From the NCBI GenBank assembly GCA_035270785.1, contig DATESN010000113.1:1-18866 (forward strand): a stretch of 18,866 nucleotides of DNA. The letters run 5' to 3'. The stretch comes from DATESN01 sp035270785 (lineage in GTDB: Bacteria > Bacillota > Clostridia > Lachnospirales > Lachnospiraceae). Shown in pieces: positions 1-6,966 of the stretch; within the stretch, counting starts at the first letter, position 1; each line of letters opens with the position of its first letter. A program made the translations under genes and the position numbers. The notes beneath the pieces are model-generated. The model saw nothing but the letters and a program-made list of their open reading frames with translations, did no database searches and had not been told where the DNA came from.

Positions 1-791
1 TGATTTTTGATGATGCTCAACAAAAACAAGAAAATCAAATCAAAGCAGTACGTAATTTTATTGCTCAAGAAGTTGATTACATAGTAATAGCACCAGTTAC
101 CGAAACCGGATGGGATACCGTACTTCAAGAAGCAAAAGATGCTGGTATTCCAGTTATTATTGTTGATAGAATGATTGAAATATCTGATGATTCATTATTT
201 ACAGCATGGGTTGGGTCTAACTTCTTAAATGAAGGTTACAGCGCAGTAGCTTGGTTAAGTGATTATTTAAAAGCAAATGGTAGATTTGATGAAGAAATCA
301 ATATTGTTACACTTCAAGGAACAATCGGCTCTTCTGCACAAATTGGTCGTACCAATGGTGTGGAAAAGAAAATGGCAGCTATTTCAACTTGGACAATGTT
401 AGAAAGACAAACTGGCGAATTTACTCAATCAAAAGGTCAAGAAGTTATGGAATCTTTCCTTAAATCATATGCTGATATTGATGTAGTAATTGCTGAAAAT
501 GATAACATGGCATTTGGAGCTATCGATGCAATTAAGGCAGCTGGTAAAACATGTGGACCAAAAGGCGATATCATCGTTATATCCTTTGATGCTGTTAAAG
601 CTGCATTTGATTCTATGATTAAAGGAGATATGAATGTTTCAATCGAATGTAATCCATTACATGGACCACGTGTTGCTTCTATCATCGAAAAAATAGAAGC
701 AGGGGATGCAGTGGATAAGATTGCATACGTAGAAGAAAGTATTTATCCTGCTGATACAGCAGCAGAGCTTATTGAACAACGTCAGTACTAA
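1..791 (+). CDS. ytfQ: YtfQ-type sugar ABC transporter substrate-binding protein (5' partial)
   Basis: The reading frame is open from base 3, so the start and signal peptide lie outside the window; about 262 residues remain. The visible N-terminal part has the periplasmic-binding-protein fold signature FDDAQQKQENQIKAVRNF, then VDYIVIAPVTETGWDTVLQEA and IPVIIVDR. The C-terminal lobe has IAENDNMAFGAIDAIKAAGK and IECNPLHGPRV. These match E. coli YtfQ, the galactofuranose-binding protein of a CUT2 importer, closely enough by memory to name the family; the true ligand here is inferred. It would be tethered outside the membrane and deliver sugar to the permeases encoded at 1309-3331. Its ATPase partner (954-1316) is deleted, so import may no longer work even though this gene is intact as far as it is visible. 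Confidence 0.88.
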   Translation, partial: IFDDAQQKQENQIKAVRNFIAQEVDYIVIAPVTETGWDTVLQEAKDAGIPVIIVDRMIEISDDSLFTAWVGSNFLNEGYSAVAWLSDYLKANGRFDEEINIVTLQGTIGSSAQIGRTNGVEKKMAAISTWTMLERQTGEFTQSKGQEVMESFLKSYADIDVVIAENDNMAFGAIDAIKAAGKTCGPKGDIIVISFDAVKAAFDSMIKGDMNVSIECNPLHGPRVASIIEKIEAGDAVDKIAYVEESIYPADTAAELIEQRQY

Positions 792-851
792 TAATAGGTT
801 TAATTTAAAAGTTAATAAATGATAAGTATTAAATAGATTGGGTGTTGAGAA

Positions 852-894
852 AGGAAAACTGCCTCTGGCAGTTTTTCCTCACATCTATTTTTTT
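852..894 (+). terminator. Intercistronic hairpin with a nearby T-tract
   Basis: The arm AGGAAAACTGCC (852-863) pairs with GGCAGTTTTTCCT (867-879) with one bulged T and a three-base loop. A run of seven T follows at 888-894, eight bases after the stem, which is further than in a classical intrinsic terminator. It sits between the binding-protein gene and the ATPase gene. Such hairpins commonly stabilise the upstream message and reduce read-through, giving excess binding protein; this role is inferred. Confidence 0.55.
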
Positions 895-953
895 ACAAAG
901 AATAAGAAATAAAAAGACAAAAAGAATTTATTTACAGAAGGGATGGAGTCCAC

Positions 954-1316
954 ATGGATCATACAGTCATTCTTACAATGCGGCACATCGATAAAAGTTT
1001 TCCCGGAGTAGTAGCCTTATCAAACGTTGATTTCACCTTAAGATCCGGCGAGATTCATGCACTTATGGGAGAAAACGGTGCAGGCAAATCCACACTAATC
1101 AAAGTATTAACAGGTGTAGAAGAATTTGAATCTGGAGCGATTCACATCGAAGGAAAAACAGTTACATTTATTTCTTCAGAAGTTGAAGAAATGCTTCGTA
1201 CTTGCAGCAAGATGGTCGTATTAAGGGATAGTCAGACGGTTGGTGAAATAAATGAAAGTGAATTAAATCAAATTAATATTATGAAGGCGATTGCTGGAGG
1301 TGACGATAATGAATAA
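954..1316 (+). pseudogene. ytfR: Internally deleted YtfR-type sugar ABC transporter ATPase
   Basis: The frame encodes 120 residues where the family has about 500 (two fused ATPase domains). Residues 1-69 are a normal N-terminus with Walker A GENGAGKST at 39-47. At about residues 69-72 the protein jumps to the extreme C-terminus of the family (FISSEVEEML, then MVVLRDSQTVGEI and MKAIAGG). The signature motif, Walker B and H-loop of domain 1 and all of domain 2 except its tail are gone, about 380 codons, with the frame kept. A good ribosome-binding site (GGAG at 945-948) remains, so a small product could still be made, but it could not hydrolyse ATP as an ABC ATPase. Its stop overlaps the original ATG of the next gene at 1309, as in an intact operon. 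It is either a recent natural deletion or an assembly artefact. Confidence 0.85.
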
Positions 1317-2300
1317 TGCAAAGGCATTGTACAAAAAAGTCACAAGTTTTCGTCTGTTTTTGCCACTCTCTTGCCTTATGATTGTATTATTGATGTAATT
1401 AATCGCGCTAGCGAGCTTGTTATTCTTGCTGTAGGTATGACATTGGTGGCAGCAGCATCAGGTGGAACTGATATTTCAGTGGGTGCCGTAAGTGCTCTTT
1501 CAGGTGCCGTTTGTTGCTATATTTTAGCTGGTGGAGAACAATCAACAAATTTTTATCACGCTCCATACATATTAGGTGTAATGGGCGCACTTTTAGTGGG
1601 AGTTCTTTGTGGGACATGGAATGGTTTTCTTGTAGCAAAAATGAAAATTCAACCTATGGTTGCAACTTTGATTTTATTCACTGCTGGTCGTGGGATTGCT
1701 CAACTTGTAACAAGTGGTCAGATAATTTATTTAAGAGTTGATCATTATAAGAATTTGGGTGCGACTATTCCGGGAGTACCTCTTCCGACCCCGATCTTTG
1801 TAGCGGTAGCCGTCGTGATTCTAACACAATTCATATTAAAAAAGACGACAATTGGCATTTATATTAAAACGGTAGGAATTAATGCAAAAGCTGCACGATT
1901 GGTAGGTATTAATGCTACATTGATTAAATTTTCAACCTATGCCTTTTGTGGTCTATGTTCTGGAATAGCAGGACTCATTATCACCTCTAGGGTTTATTCC
2001 ATTGATGCAAATAATGCAGGGCTTAATATGGAATTAGATGCGATTCTTGCAGTTGCTCTTGGGGGTAATAGTCTAGGTGGGGGTAAGTTTTCTATTCTAG
2101 GAAGTGTTATTGGAGCTTACACCATTCAAGCTTTAACAACTACACTTTATGCAATGAAAGTTTCTGCGGATCAGATACCTGTATATAAAGCAATTGTGGT
2201 AGTTATTATTGTATCTTTACAATCGCCAGAACTTACTAGAATGCGCAAAAACCTGAAATCCATGCTTTTTCATAAGCAAACTGGAAAGAAGGTGGCATGA
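1309..2300 (+). pseudogene. ytfT: YtfT-type sugar ABC transporter permease, frame broken by an internal deletion
   Basis: The original start is ATG 1309, overlapping the previous stop. It reads a normal cytoplasmic N-terminus and the beginning of helix 1 (MNNAKALYKK, LFLPLSCLMIVLL) and then hits TAA at 1396. The rest of the permease continues in another frame from about 1383 (IIDVINRASELVILAVGMTLV). In E. coli YtfT roughly 20-25 residues lie between these two blocks, so a small deletion not divisible by three is likely, rather than a point indel. The remainder is well preserved: GGTDISVGAVSALSG, KIQPMVATLILFTAGRGIAQL, DANNAGLNMELDAILAVALGG. A TTG at 1371 could in theory start a 309-residue product lacking helix 1, but no convincing ribosome-binding site precedes it. 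Its end overlaps the start of yjfF by ATGA. Confidence 0.8.
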
Positions 2301-3331
2301 TGAATAAACTGAAAAGACTGTTTAATAAAATTGATGGGAACACATTTCTACTTATAATAACAATCGTATTATTTGTTGTAATGTATATCATTGGGATGAT
2401 AGTTTTTAAAGATAAAAACTTTGGAAGGGTTCAGGTATTTTTAAATCTGTTTATTGGAAATGCAGGACTAATTGTAGTTGCTGCGGGTATGACCATGGTA
2501 CTTATCACAGGTGGTATTGATATTTCCGTTGGATCAGTGGTGGCAATGGTTTGTATGTTGCTTGCTTGGATGATGGAGATAAAGGGAATAGGAGCAATTC
2601 CAGCACTAGTAATTGTTTTAGTTGTGGGAATCGTATTTGGATTTGTGCAAGGTTGGTTAGTGGCATATCTTAAGATTCAACCATTTATTGTATCTTTGGC
2701 AGGAATGTTTTTTGCAAGGGGAATGACCGCTATTATTAGTACAAATATGATAAGTATTAAAAACAATACTTTTCTAAGGTGGGCTAATGCAAAGTTTTAT
2801 TTACCTATAGGGGCTTATACTAATAAAAAGGGAGTTGTACTTGAGTCATATATTTATCCGAGCGTAATTTTAGCACTATTAATTTTAGCTATTATTTTCA
2901 TAATGCTTAAGTTTACAAAATTTGGCCGTTCTATTTATGCAATTGGAGGTAATGAACAGTCCGCATTATTGATGGGACTTGATGTACGTAAAACAAAATT
3001 AAAAGTCTATATGTTAAATGGTTTACTATGCGCATTTGGAGGCTTTTTATTCTGTCTAAATACTTGTGCTGGTTTTGTAGAACAGGCAAAAGGATTTGAA
3101 ATGGAAGCGATTGCGTCCTCAGTAATCGGAGGTACCCTTCTTACAGGTGGTGTTGGAAATGTAATTGGCAGTTTGTTCGGTGTATTAATTAAAGGGACGA
3201 TTGAAACCTTTATTACATTTCAAGGAACATTATCTTCTTGGTGGACGAAGATAACAATTGCAGCATTACTAGCTTTCTTTATTATTTTACAAAGTTTATT
3301 TGCCAGAGCTAAAACTAAGAAAAAGAACTAA
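2297..3331 (+). CDS. yjfF: YjfF-type sugar ABC transporter permease
   Basis: It encodes 344 residues, the usual size for a CUT2 permease, with about eight to ten hydrophobic helices. It carries the family motif TGGIDISVGSVVAM (about residues 71-84) and, near the C-terminus, a glycine-rich segment GGTLLTGGVGNVIGS. It would form the membrane channel together with the YtfT-type partner for a sugar such as galactofuranose or another furanose/pentose; the substrate is inferred. The ATG at 2297 overlaps the preceding stop (ATGA), indicating translational coupling; an ATG at 2300 is an alternative. The gene itself shows no damage, in contrast to its two upstream partners, so the inactivation of the operon is probably recent. 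Confidence 0.88.
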   Translation: MMNKLKRLFNKIDGNTFLLIITIVLFVVMYIIGMIVFKDKNFGRVQVFLNLFIGNAGLIVVAAGMTMVLITGGIDISVGSVVAMVCMLLAWMMEIKGIGAIPALVIVLVVGIVFGFVQGWLVAYLKIQPFIVSLAGMFFARGMTAIISTNMISIKNNTFLRWANAKFYLPIGAYTNKKGVVLESYIYPSVILALLILAIIFIMLKFTKFGRSIYAIGGNEQSALLMGLDVRKTKLKVYMLNGLLCAFGGFLFCLNTCAGFVEQAKGFEMEAIASSVIGGTLLTGGVGNVIGSLFGVLIKGTIETFITFQGTLSSWWTKITIAALLAFFIILQSLFARAKTKKKN

Positions 3332-3360
3332 ACTTTTTATGAAAAGAAGATGGGATAGGA

Positions 3361-3461
3361 ATGAACAGGAAAAGTAGATTGCTTAAATTTAGTTACAAGT
3401 TTATACTATTGATAGCATTATAATTACATTATTTCCAATTTTAGTTATTGTGCTGAGATAA
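3361..3461 (+). pseudogene. Vestige of a membrane-protein gene (N-terminus only, frameshifted)
   Basis: ATG 3361 follows a ribosome-binding-like GATAGGA and reads MNRKSRLLKFSYKFILLIAL before TAA at 3421. Continuing one frame over gives IIITLFPILVIVLR and a stop at 3459. Joined, these make a basic N-terminus followed by one long hydrophobic helix, as in sugar ABC permeases or membrane sensor proteins. Nothing downstream continues the protein. I cannot name the family. It could also be chance, because the region is AT-rich. Confidence 0.35.
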
Positions 3462-3512
3462 CAACATAACTTGGTCGTGTTGACTACAAATTTAAGTAAG
3501 GAATATATTTAC

Positions 3513-4604
3513 GTGGAAAATAATAAATCGAAATACTTAGAACTCGTGGAGTTTATAACCAAAAAGATTGAAGAAAATGAGCTGCAACCTGGTAAAAAAA
3601 TATATTCAGAAAACCAATTAAGTAGTATGTTTGGGATAAGCAGACAGACCGTACGACATGCAATCAGCATTTTAGTAAATGAGAAGTTACTTATTAGAAT
3701 TCAAGGTAGCGGAACTTATGTGAATGAAGTAGATAAGAAAGACACCGTTCAAAGCACAAGAATTGCTGTAATTACAACATATGTTGATAACTATATTTTC
3801 CCTAAAATTATTCAGGGTATTGAAAAGGTACTTTCTAAAAATGGATACGCTGTTCAAATATCCTTTACAAATAACGCAATTGATAAAGAACGAGATGTAT
3901 TAGAGGATATTTTGAATAAAAGCGATGTAGCAGGTATTATTTGTGAGACTACAATGAGTGGATTGCCTAATCCAAATATGAAATTATATAGAGAAATTCA
4001 GAAAAGAAAAATACCAATTCTATTTATCAATAGTTATTATGCAGAATTACAGGCGCCACATGTATCAATAAATGATAAGCTAACCGCGAAAGATGCCATG
4101 CAATATATCATTCAAAAAGGCCACAAAAAAATTGGTGGAATTTTCAAACTAGATGATGGACAGGGACATCTTCGATATTTGGGTTATATAGAGGCCATGA
4201 AAGAAAATGGATTACAACCATGTGAAGATAATATAGTTTGGTTGGATACAAGGGATCTCAAACAATTAGAATGCTGCAAAGATAGAATTATGGATAGAAT
4301 ACAAGGATGTAGTGCAACTTTTTGTTACAACGATGAAGTTGCATTTGGAATTACTAAAATAATGGCAAAAGAAAACATGAAGATTCCAGAAGACATGTCC
4401 ATCATTAGCATTGATAATTCAGAACTTACTACAATTGGAGAAATTGCCATAACATCCATGGAACACCCGAAAGAAAAATTGGGTGAAAAAGCAGCAGAAA
4501 ATCTATGTAACCTCATTAGAAATAAGAACTATAACGCAACGTATGAATTTGAAACTAAATTGATAGAACGAAGTTCAGTCAGGGTAATTGATCGACATTG
4601 TTAA
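3513..4604 (+). CDS. araR: AraR-type arabinose repressor (GntR DNA-binding domain fused to LacI-type sugar-binding domain)
   Basis: Residues about 5-70 are a GntR winged helix (FITKKIEENELQPGKKIYSE, SSMFGISRQTVRHAISIL, LLIRIQGSGTYV). The remaining part is a periplasmic-binding-protein-like effector domain (RIAVITTYVDNYIFPKIIQG, FCYNDEVAFGI, MSIISIDNSELT). This unusual chimera is the architecture of Bacillus AraR, which leaves DNA when it binds L-arabinose. GTG 3513 is preferred as start: AAGGA lies at 3498-3502, it gives 363 residues (the usual AraR length), and it removes a non-conserved extension that would otherwise begin with TTG at 3471. The araA gene and AraR-box-like palindromes lie just downstream, supporting the assignment. 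A TATAAT at 3419-3424 could be its -10, but no good -35 pairs with it. Confidence 0.85.
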   Translation: MENNKSKYLELVEFITKKIEENELQPGKKIYSENQLSSMFGISRQTVRHAISILVNEKLLIRIQGSGTYVNEVDKKDTVQSTRIAVITTYVDNYIFPKIIQGIEKVLSKNGYAVQISFTNNAIDKERDVLEDILNKSDVAGIICETTMSGLPNPNMKLYREIQKRKIPILFINSYYAELQAPHVSINDKLTAKDAMQYIIQKGHKKIGGIFKLDDGQGHLRYLGYIEAMKENGLQPCEDNIVWLDTRDLKQLECCKDRIMDRIQGCSATFCYNDEVAFGITKIMAKENMKIPEDMSIISIDNSELTTIGEIAITSMEHPKEKLGEKAAENLCNLIRNKNYNATYEFETKLIERSSVRVIDRHC

Positions 4605-4624
4605 GAAACATAGAAGGAGAATTT

Positions 4625-4975
4625 ATGATAAATAAAGATAATGAAAAAAAAGAAAATTTAAACTATTTACCAAGCAAAATGATGCTAATGGTGCGTATTT
4701 TATTGGGAGGATATTTGATTTACACAGCATATGAATTGACCGATGCTATAGTTAAAGGGGAAGCTACCAATAAACTGTTTAATATCGCATTTGCGATAAT
4801 ATTTATATTAGCGGGAGTTGTTATGCTATTCTTTTCCATCAAATCATTTAAAACAGGAAAATATATAGGTGGAATTATGGACCAAAGTTTAGAAGAAAAT
4901 GTAATAGAAGAAAATGTAATAGAAGAAGATGTAATAGAAGAAGATGTAATAGAAGAAGATGCATCTATAAAATAA
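4625..4975 (+). CDS. Small two-helix membrane protein with an acidic pentapeptide-repeat tail
   Basis: It encodes 116 residues that I do not recognise as a named family. ATG 4625 is chosen because AAGGAG lies at 4614-4619, five bases upstream. The order is a charged, lysine/glutamate-rich N-terminus (about 1-20), a first membrane helix (about residues 22-36, MVRILLGGYLIYTAYEL), a short loop, a second helix (about 47-69, IAFAIIFILAGVVMLFFSI), a basic stretch (KSFKTGKYIGG), then a tail of EENVI/EEDVI repeats. The membrane part resembles small conserved hypothetical proteins of Lachnospiraceae. It follows araR by only 20 bases and is probably cotranscribed, but nothing ties it to arabinose. Confidence 0.7.
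   Translation: MINKDNEKKENLNYLPSKMMLMVRILLGGYLIYTAYELTDAIVKGEATNKLFNIAFAIIFILAGVVMLFFSIKSFKTGKYIGGIMDQSLEENVIEENVIEEDVIEEDVIEEDASIK
4892..4961 (+). repeat. 15-bp in-frame tandem repeat encoding EE(N/D)VI
   Basis: The unit GAAGAAAATGTAATA occurs twice and GAAGAAGATGTAATA twice, followed by a partial fifth copy GAAGAAGATG. The only change between units is AAT to GAT (Asn to Asp). The unit length is a multiple of three, so copy-number change would lengthen or shorten the acidic tail without breaking the frame. Confidence 0.95.
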
Positions 4976-5050
4976 GATTATAAAAAGTCCATAAAATAAC
5001 GCTCAAGTTTAGTAAGAAAACACACAAAATCTCAGGAAAACAACTTGCAA

Positions 5051-5088
5051 GGTTGTATGTACAAGTTGTACAATGTTATTATAACATT
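5051..5088 (+). promoter_or_regulatory. Predicted AraR operator region: two abutting perfect palindromes
   Basis: TGTACAA-G-TTGTACA (5058-5072) is a perfect 15-bp inverted repeat. A second arm upstream (TTGTATGTACAA, 5053-5064) makes another overlapping inverted repeat; the stretch 5051-5066 resembles the Bacillus AraR box, whose known core is TTGTNCGTACAA. Directly adjoining is AATGTTAT-T-ATAACATT (5072-5088), a perfect 17-bp inverted repeat of different sequence. Both lie over the probable araA promoter, fitting repression by AraR when arabinose is absent. Binding of a second regulator to the AATGTTAT palindrome is possible. Confidence 0.65.
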
Positions 5089-5093
5089 ATAAA
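5066..5093 (+). promoter_or_regulatory. Probable araA promoter
   Basis: TTGTAC (5066-5071) and TATAAA (5088-5093) are separated by 16 bases, a plausible sigma-A promoter. An alternative pair is TTGTAT (5053-5058) and TATTAT (5077-5082) with an 18-base spacer. Both overlap the palindromic operators. The exact start cannot be decided from sequence. Confidence 0.45.
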
Positions 5094-5117
5094 GAAGTTA
5101 GCCTAAGGAGGGGTTCT

Positions 5118-6614
5118 ATGAACAAAGAAAAAAGTTATAAGTTTTGGTTTTGTACAGGTTCACAAGATCTATATGGAGAGGAATGTCTCGGGAAAGTAGC
5201 GGAGCATTCACAAATTATTGTAGAAAGATTAAATAAGTCAGAAATGTTACCATTTGAAGTAATTTGGAAACCTACGTTAATTACAAATGAGTTAATTAGA
5301 AAAACACTAAATGATGCAAATTCGGATAATGAGTGCGCTGGGGTTATTACTTGGATGCATACTTTTTCCCCAGCAAAATCATGGATATTAGGATTACAAG
5401 AATATAAGAAGCCACTATGTCATTTGCATACGCAATTTAATCAAGAAATTCCATATGATACCATAGATATGGATTTTATGAACGAGAATCAATCTGCCCA
5501 CGGTGATAGAGAGTATGGTCATATTGTTAGCCGAATGGGTATTGAAAGAAAGGTTATCGTTGGACATTGGGATGATATCAATGTTAAAAAAAGACTTGCA
5601 GGATGGATGAGAACGGCGATTGGTTTAATGGAATCCTCCCATTTAAGAGTCTGTAGAGTCGCAGATAATATGAGAAATGTTGCGGTTACAGAGGGCGATA
5701 AGGTAGAAGCTCAAATCAAGTTTGGCTGGGAAATAGATGCTTATCCTGTAAGAGAAATAGAGAGTTATGTTAACGACGTGTCTAAAAGTGATATAAATGC
5801 CCTTGTAGAGGAATATTATAATCAGTATGAAATTCTTCTGGACGGCAGGGATGCCACACAATTTAGGAAACATGTAGCAATTCAGGCAGGAATTGAAATT
5901 GGATTTGAAAGATTCTTGGAAGATAAAAACTATCAAGCAATAGTTACACACTTTGGTGATTTGGGTGGTTTGCAACAATTACCAGGACTTGCCATACAAA
6001 GGTTAATGGAAAAGGGATATGGATTTGGCGGAGAAGGCGATTGGAAAACAGCTGCAATGGTACGGTTAATGAAGATCATGGCGGGTGGTACAAAGAATGC
6101 GAAAGGAACCTCTTTCATGGAGGATTATACTTACAATTTAGTGCCAGGTAAGGAAGGAATACTCCAGGCACATATGTTAGAAGTGTGTCCAACAGTAGCA
6201 GATAGTAAAATTGCAATTAAGGTAAATCCGTTATCCATGGGAAATAGAGAAGACCCAGCACGTCTTGTTTTTACTTCTAAAACGGGTCCGGCAATTGCAA
6301 CTTCTTTAATTGATCTTGGTAATCGATTTAGATTGATTATTAACGAAGTAGAATGTAAACAAGTAGAAAAGCCAATGCCTAAACTTCCTGTGGCAACTGC
6401 ATTTTGGACCCCACTTCCTAATTTAGAAATTGGTGCAGAAGCGTGGATTTTAGCAGGTGGTGCTCATCACACAGCATTCTCTTATGATTTAACGGCAGAT
6501 CAAATGATTGACTGGGCGGCAGCAATGGGAATCGAAAGCGTTGTGATTGATAAAGATACTACTATTCGAAATTTCAAGAATGAATTAAGATGGAATAGTA
6601 TGGCATTTCGATAA
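5118..6614 (+). CDS. araA: L-arabinose isomerase
   Basis: The product has 498 residues (E. coli AraA has 500) and aligns over its full length. It converts L-arabinose to L-ribulose in the cytoplasm, the first step of arabinose breakdown, and needs a divalent metal, usually Mn2+. The N-terminus FWFCTGSQDLYGEE is diagnostic. The metal/catalytic residues expected for the family are present: E306 in GGEGDWKTAAMVR, E335 in SFMEDYTYN, H352 in AHMLEVCP and His 450/451 in GGAHHTAF. Start ATG 5118 has AAGGAGG (5105-5111) six bases upstream. Ribulokinase (araB) and ribulose-5-phosphate epimerase (araD) genes are not in the window, so they must be elsewhere. Regulation by the AraR protein encoded upstream is inferred from the palindromes at 5051-5088. 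Confidence 0.97.
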   Translation: MNKEKSYKFWFCTGSQDLYGEECLGKVAEHSQIIVERLNKSEMLPFEVIWKPTLITNELIRKTLNDANSDNECAGVITWMHTFSPAKSWILGLQEYKKPLCHLHTQFNQEIPYDTIDMDFMNENQSAHGDREYGHIVSRMGIERKVIVGHWDDINVKKRLAGWMRTAIGLMESSHLRVCRVADNMRNVAVTEGDKVEAQIKFGWEIDAYPVREIESYVNDVSKSDINALVEEYYNQYEILLDGRDATQFRKHVAIQAGIEIGFERFLEDKNYQAIVTHFGDLGGLQQLPGLAIQRLMEKGYGFGGEGDWKTAAMVRLMKIMAGGTKNAKGTSFMEDYTYNLVPGKEGILQAHMLEVCPTVADSKIAIKVNPLSMGNREDPARLVFTSKTGPAIATSLIDLGNRFRLIINEVECKQVEKPMPKLPVATAFWTPLPNLEIGAEAWILAGGAHHTAFSYDLTADQMIDWAAAMGIESVVIDKDTTIRNFKNELRWNSMAFR

Positions 6615-6630
6615 CAAAGAATTCTTTGTT
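6613..6630 (+). terminator. 18-bp perfect palindrome just after araA
   Basis: AACAAAG-AATT-CTTTGTT overlaps the araA stop codon and can form a seven-base-pair hairpin with a four-base loop. It is AT-rich and lacks a clean T-run, so it would be a weak terminator or a message-stabilising hairpin. Confidence 0.4.
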
Positions 6631-6663
6631 ACTTATTTAAATAATTTATGAATAGTCAAATAA

Positions 6664-6693
6664 TTGACTTATGATATGCATGTATGCTATGAT
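6664..6693 (+). promoter_or_regulatory. Probable promoter of the osmoprotectant operon
   Basis: TTGACT (6664-6669) and TATGAT (6688-6693) with an 18-base spacer form the best sigma-A match in the araA-opuAA gap. A transcript from about 6700 would carry a leader of roughly 330 bases, including the structured element at 6874-7010. Confidence 0.5.
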
Positions 6694-6795
6694 TTAGCAG
6701 TATTAAAAATTGAAGTAAGTAATAAAAGTAGTTTTTAGTGGTGAGCATGAGTATGTTTATGAATTGTAAAAATAGATTTGTGTTAGGTGCTAGGG

Positions 6796-6820
6796 AAAGT
6801 TTCGGAAACAATGAAACTTT
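6796..6820 (+). other. Leader hairpin upstream of the structured RNA
   Basis: AAAGTTTC (6796-6803) and GAAACTTT (6813-6820) form an eight-base-pair stem with a nine-base loop, followed by TATTAT. It may be a part of the long leader or a weak terminator of an upstream transcript. The rest of the stretch 6700-6870 shows no gene and no motif I recognise. Confidence 0.35.
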
Positions 6821-6873
6821 TATTATAAGTTCGTATGAAATAAAATAAGGACGAAATTATTACTGAAAAAATG

Positions 6874-6959
6874 TTCCATAGAACTGGGGTCTGCGCAGGC
6901 TCATGCGGGAATGCGCTATACTATTATCGGATGGTATAATGTGAGTCATAATATGGCGA
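6874..6959 (+). ncRNA. Riboswitch-like pseudoknotted leader RNA upstream of opuAA
   Basis: Read as RNA, this stretch folds into a closed compact domain. P1 is CCATA (6876-6880) with TATGG (6952-6956). P2 is GCGCA (6893-6897) with TGCGC (6912-6916). P3 follows P2 without a gap: 6917-6925 pairs with 6930-6938, nine pairs including two G-U, with loop ATCG. The P2 loop GGCTCA (6898-6903) pairs with TGAGTC (6942-6947), giving a pseudoknot. A GC-rich joining segment (ACTGGGGTCT, 6883-6892) leads into P2. The domain ends seven bases before a strong terminator, the arrangement of a transcription-controlling riboswitch. I cannot assign the class. Sodium (Na+-I/DUF1646) and cyclic di-AMP riboswitches are known ahead of osmolyte or ion transport genes; I see none of the cyclic di-AMP (ydaO) hallmarks. 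Confidence 0.6.
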
Positions 6960-6966
6960 AGCTTAG

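Noticed and set aside
3471..3512. TTG start for the AraR-type gene
   Set aside because: The extra 14 residues have no ribosome-binding site before them and no GntR-domain similarity, while GTG 3513 has AAGGA upstream and gives the family length.
4892..4961. Short tandem repeats as a CRISPR or phage-type array
   Set aside because: The units are contiguous 15-mers without spacers and lie in frame at the end of a coding sequence.
5643..5978. Antisense open frame inside araA (111 codons)
   Set aside because: It lies wholly within a well-conserved enzyme gene on the opposite strand, has no ribosome-binding site and a low-complexity sequence; it is a shadow frame.
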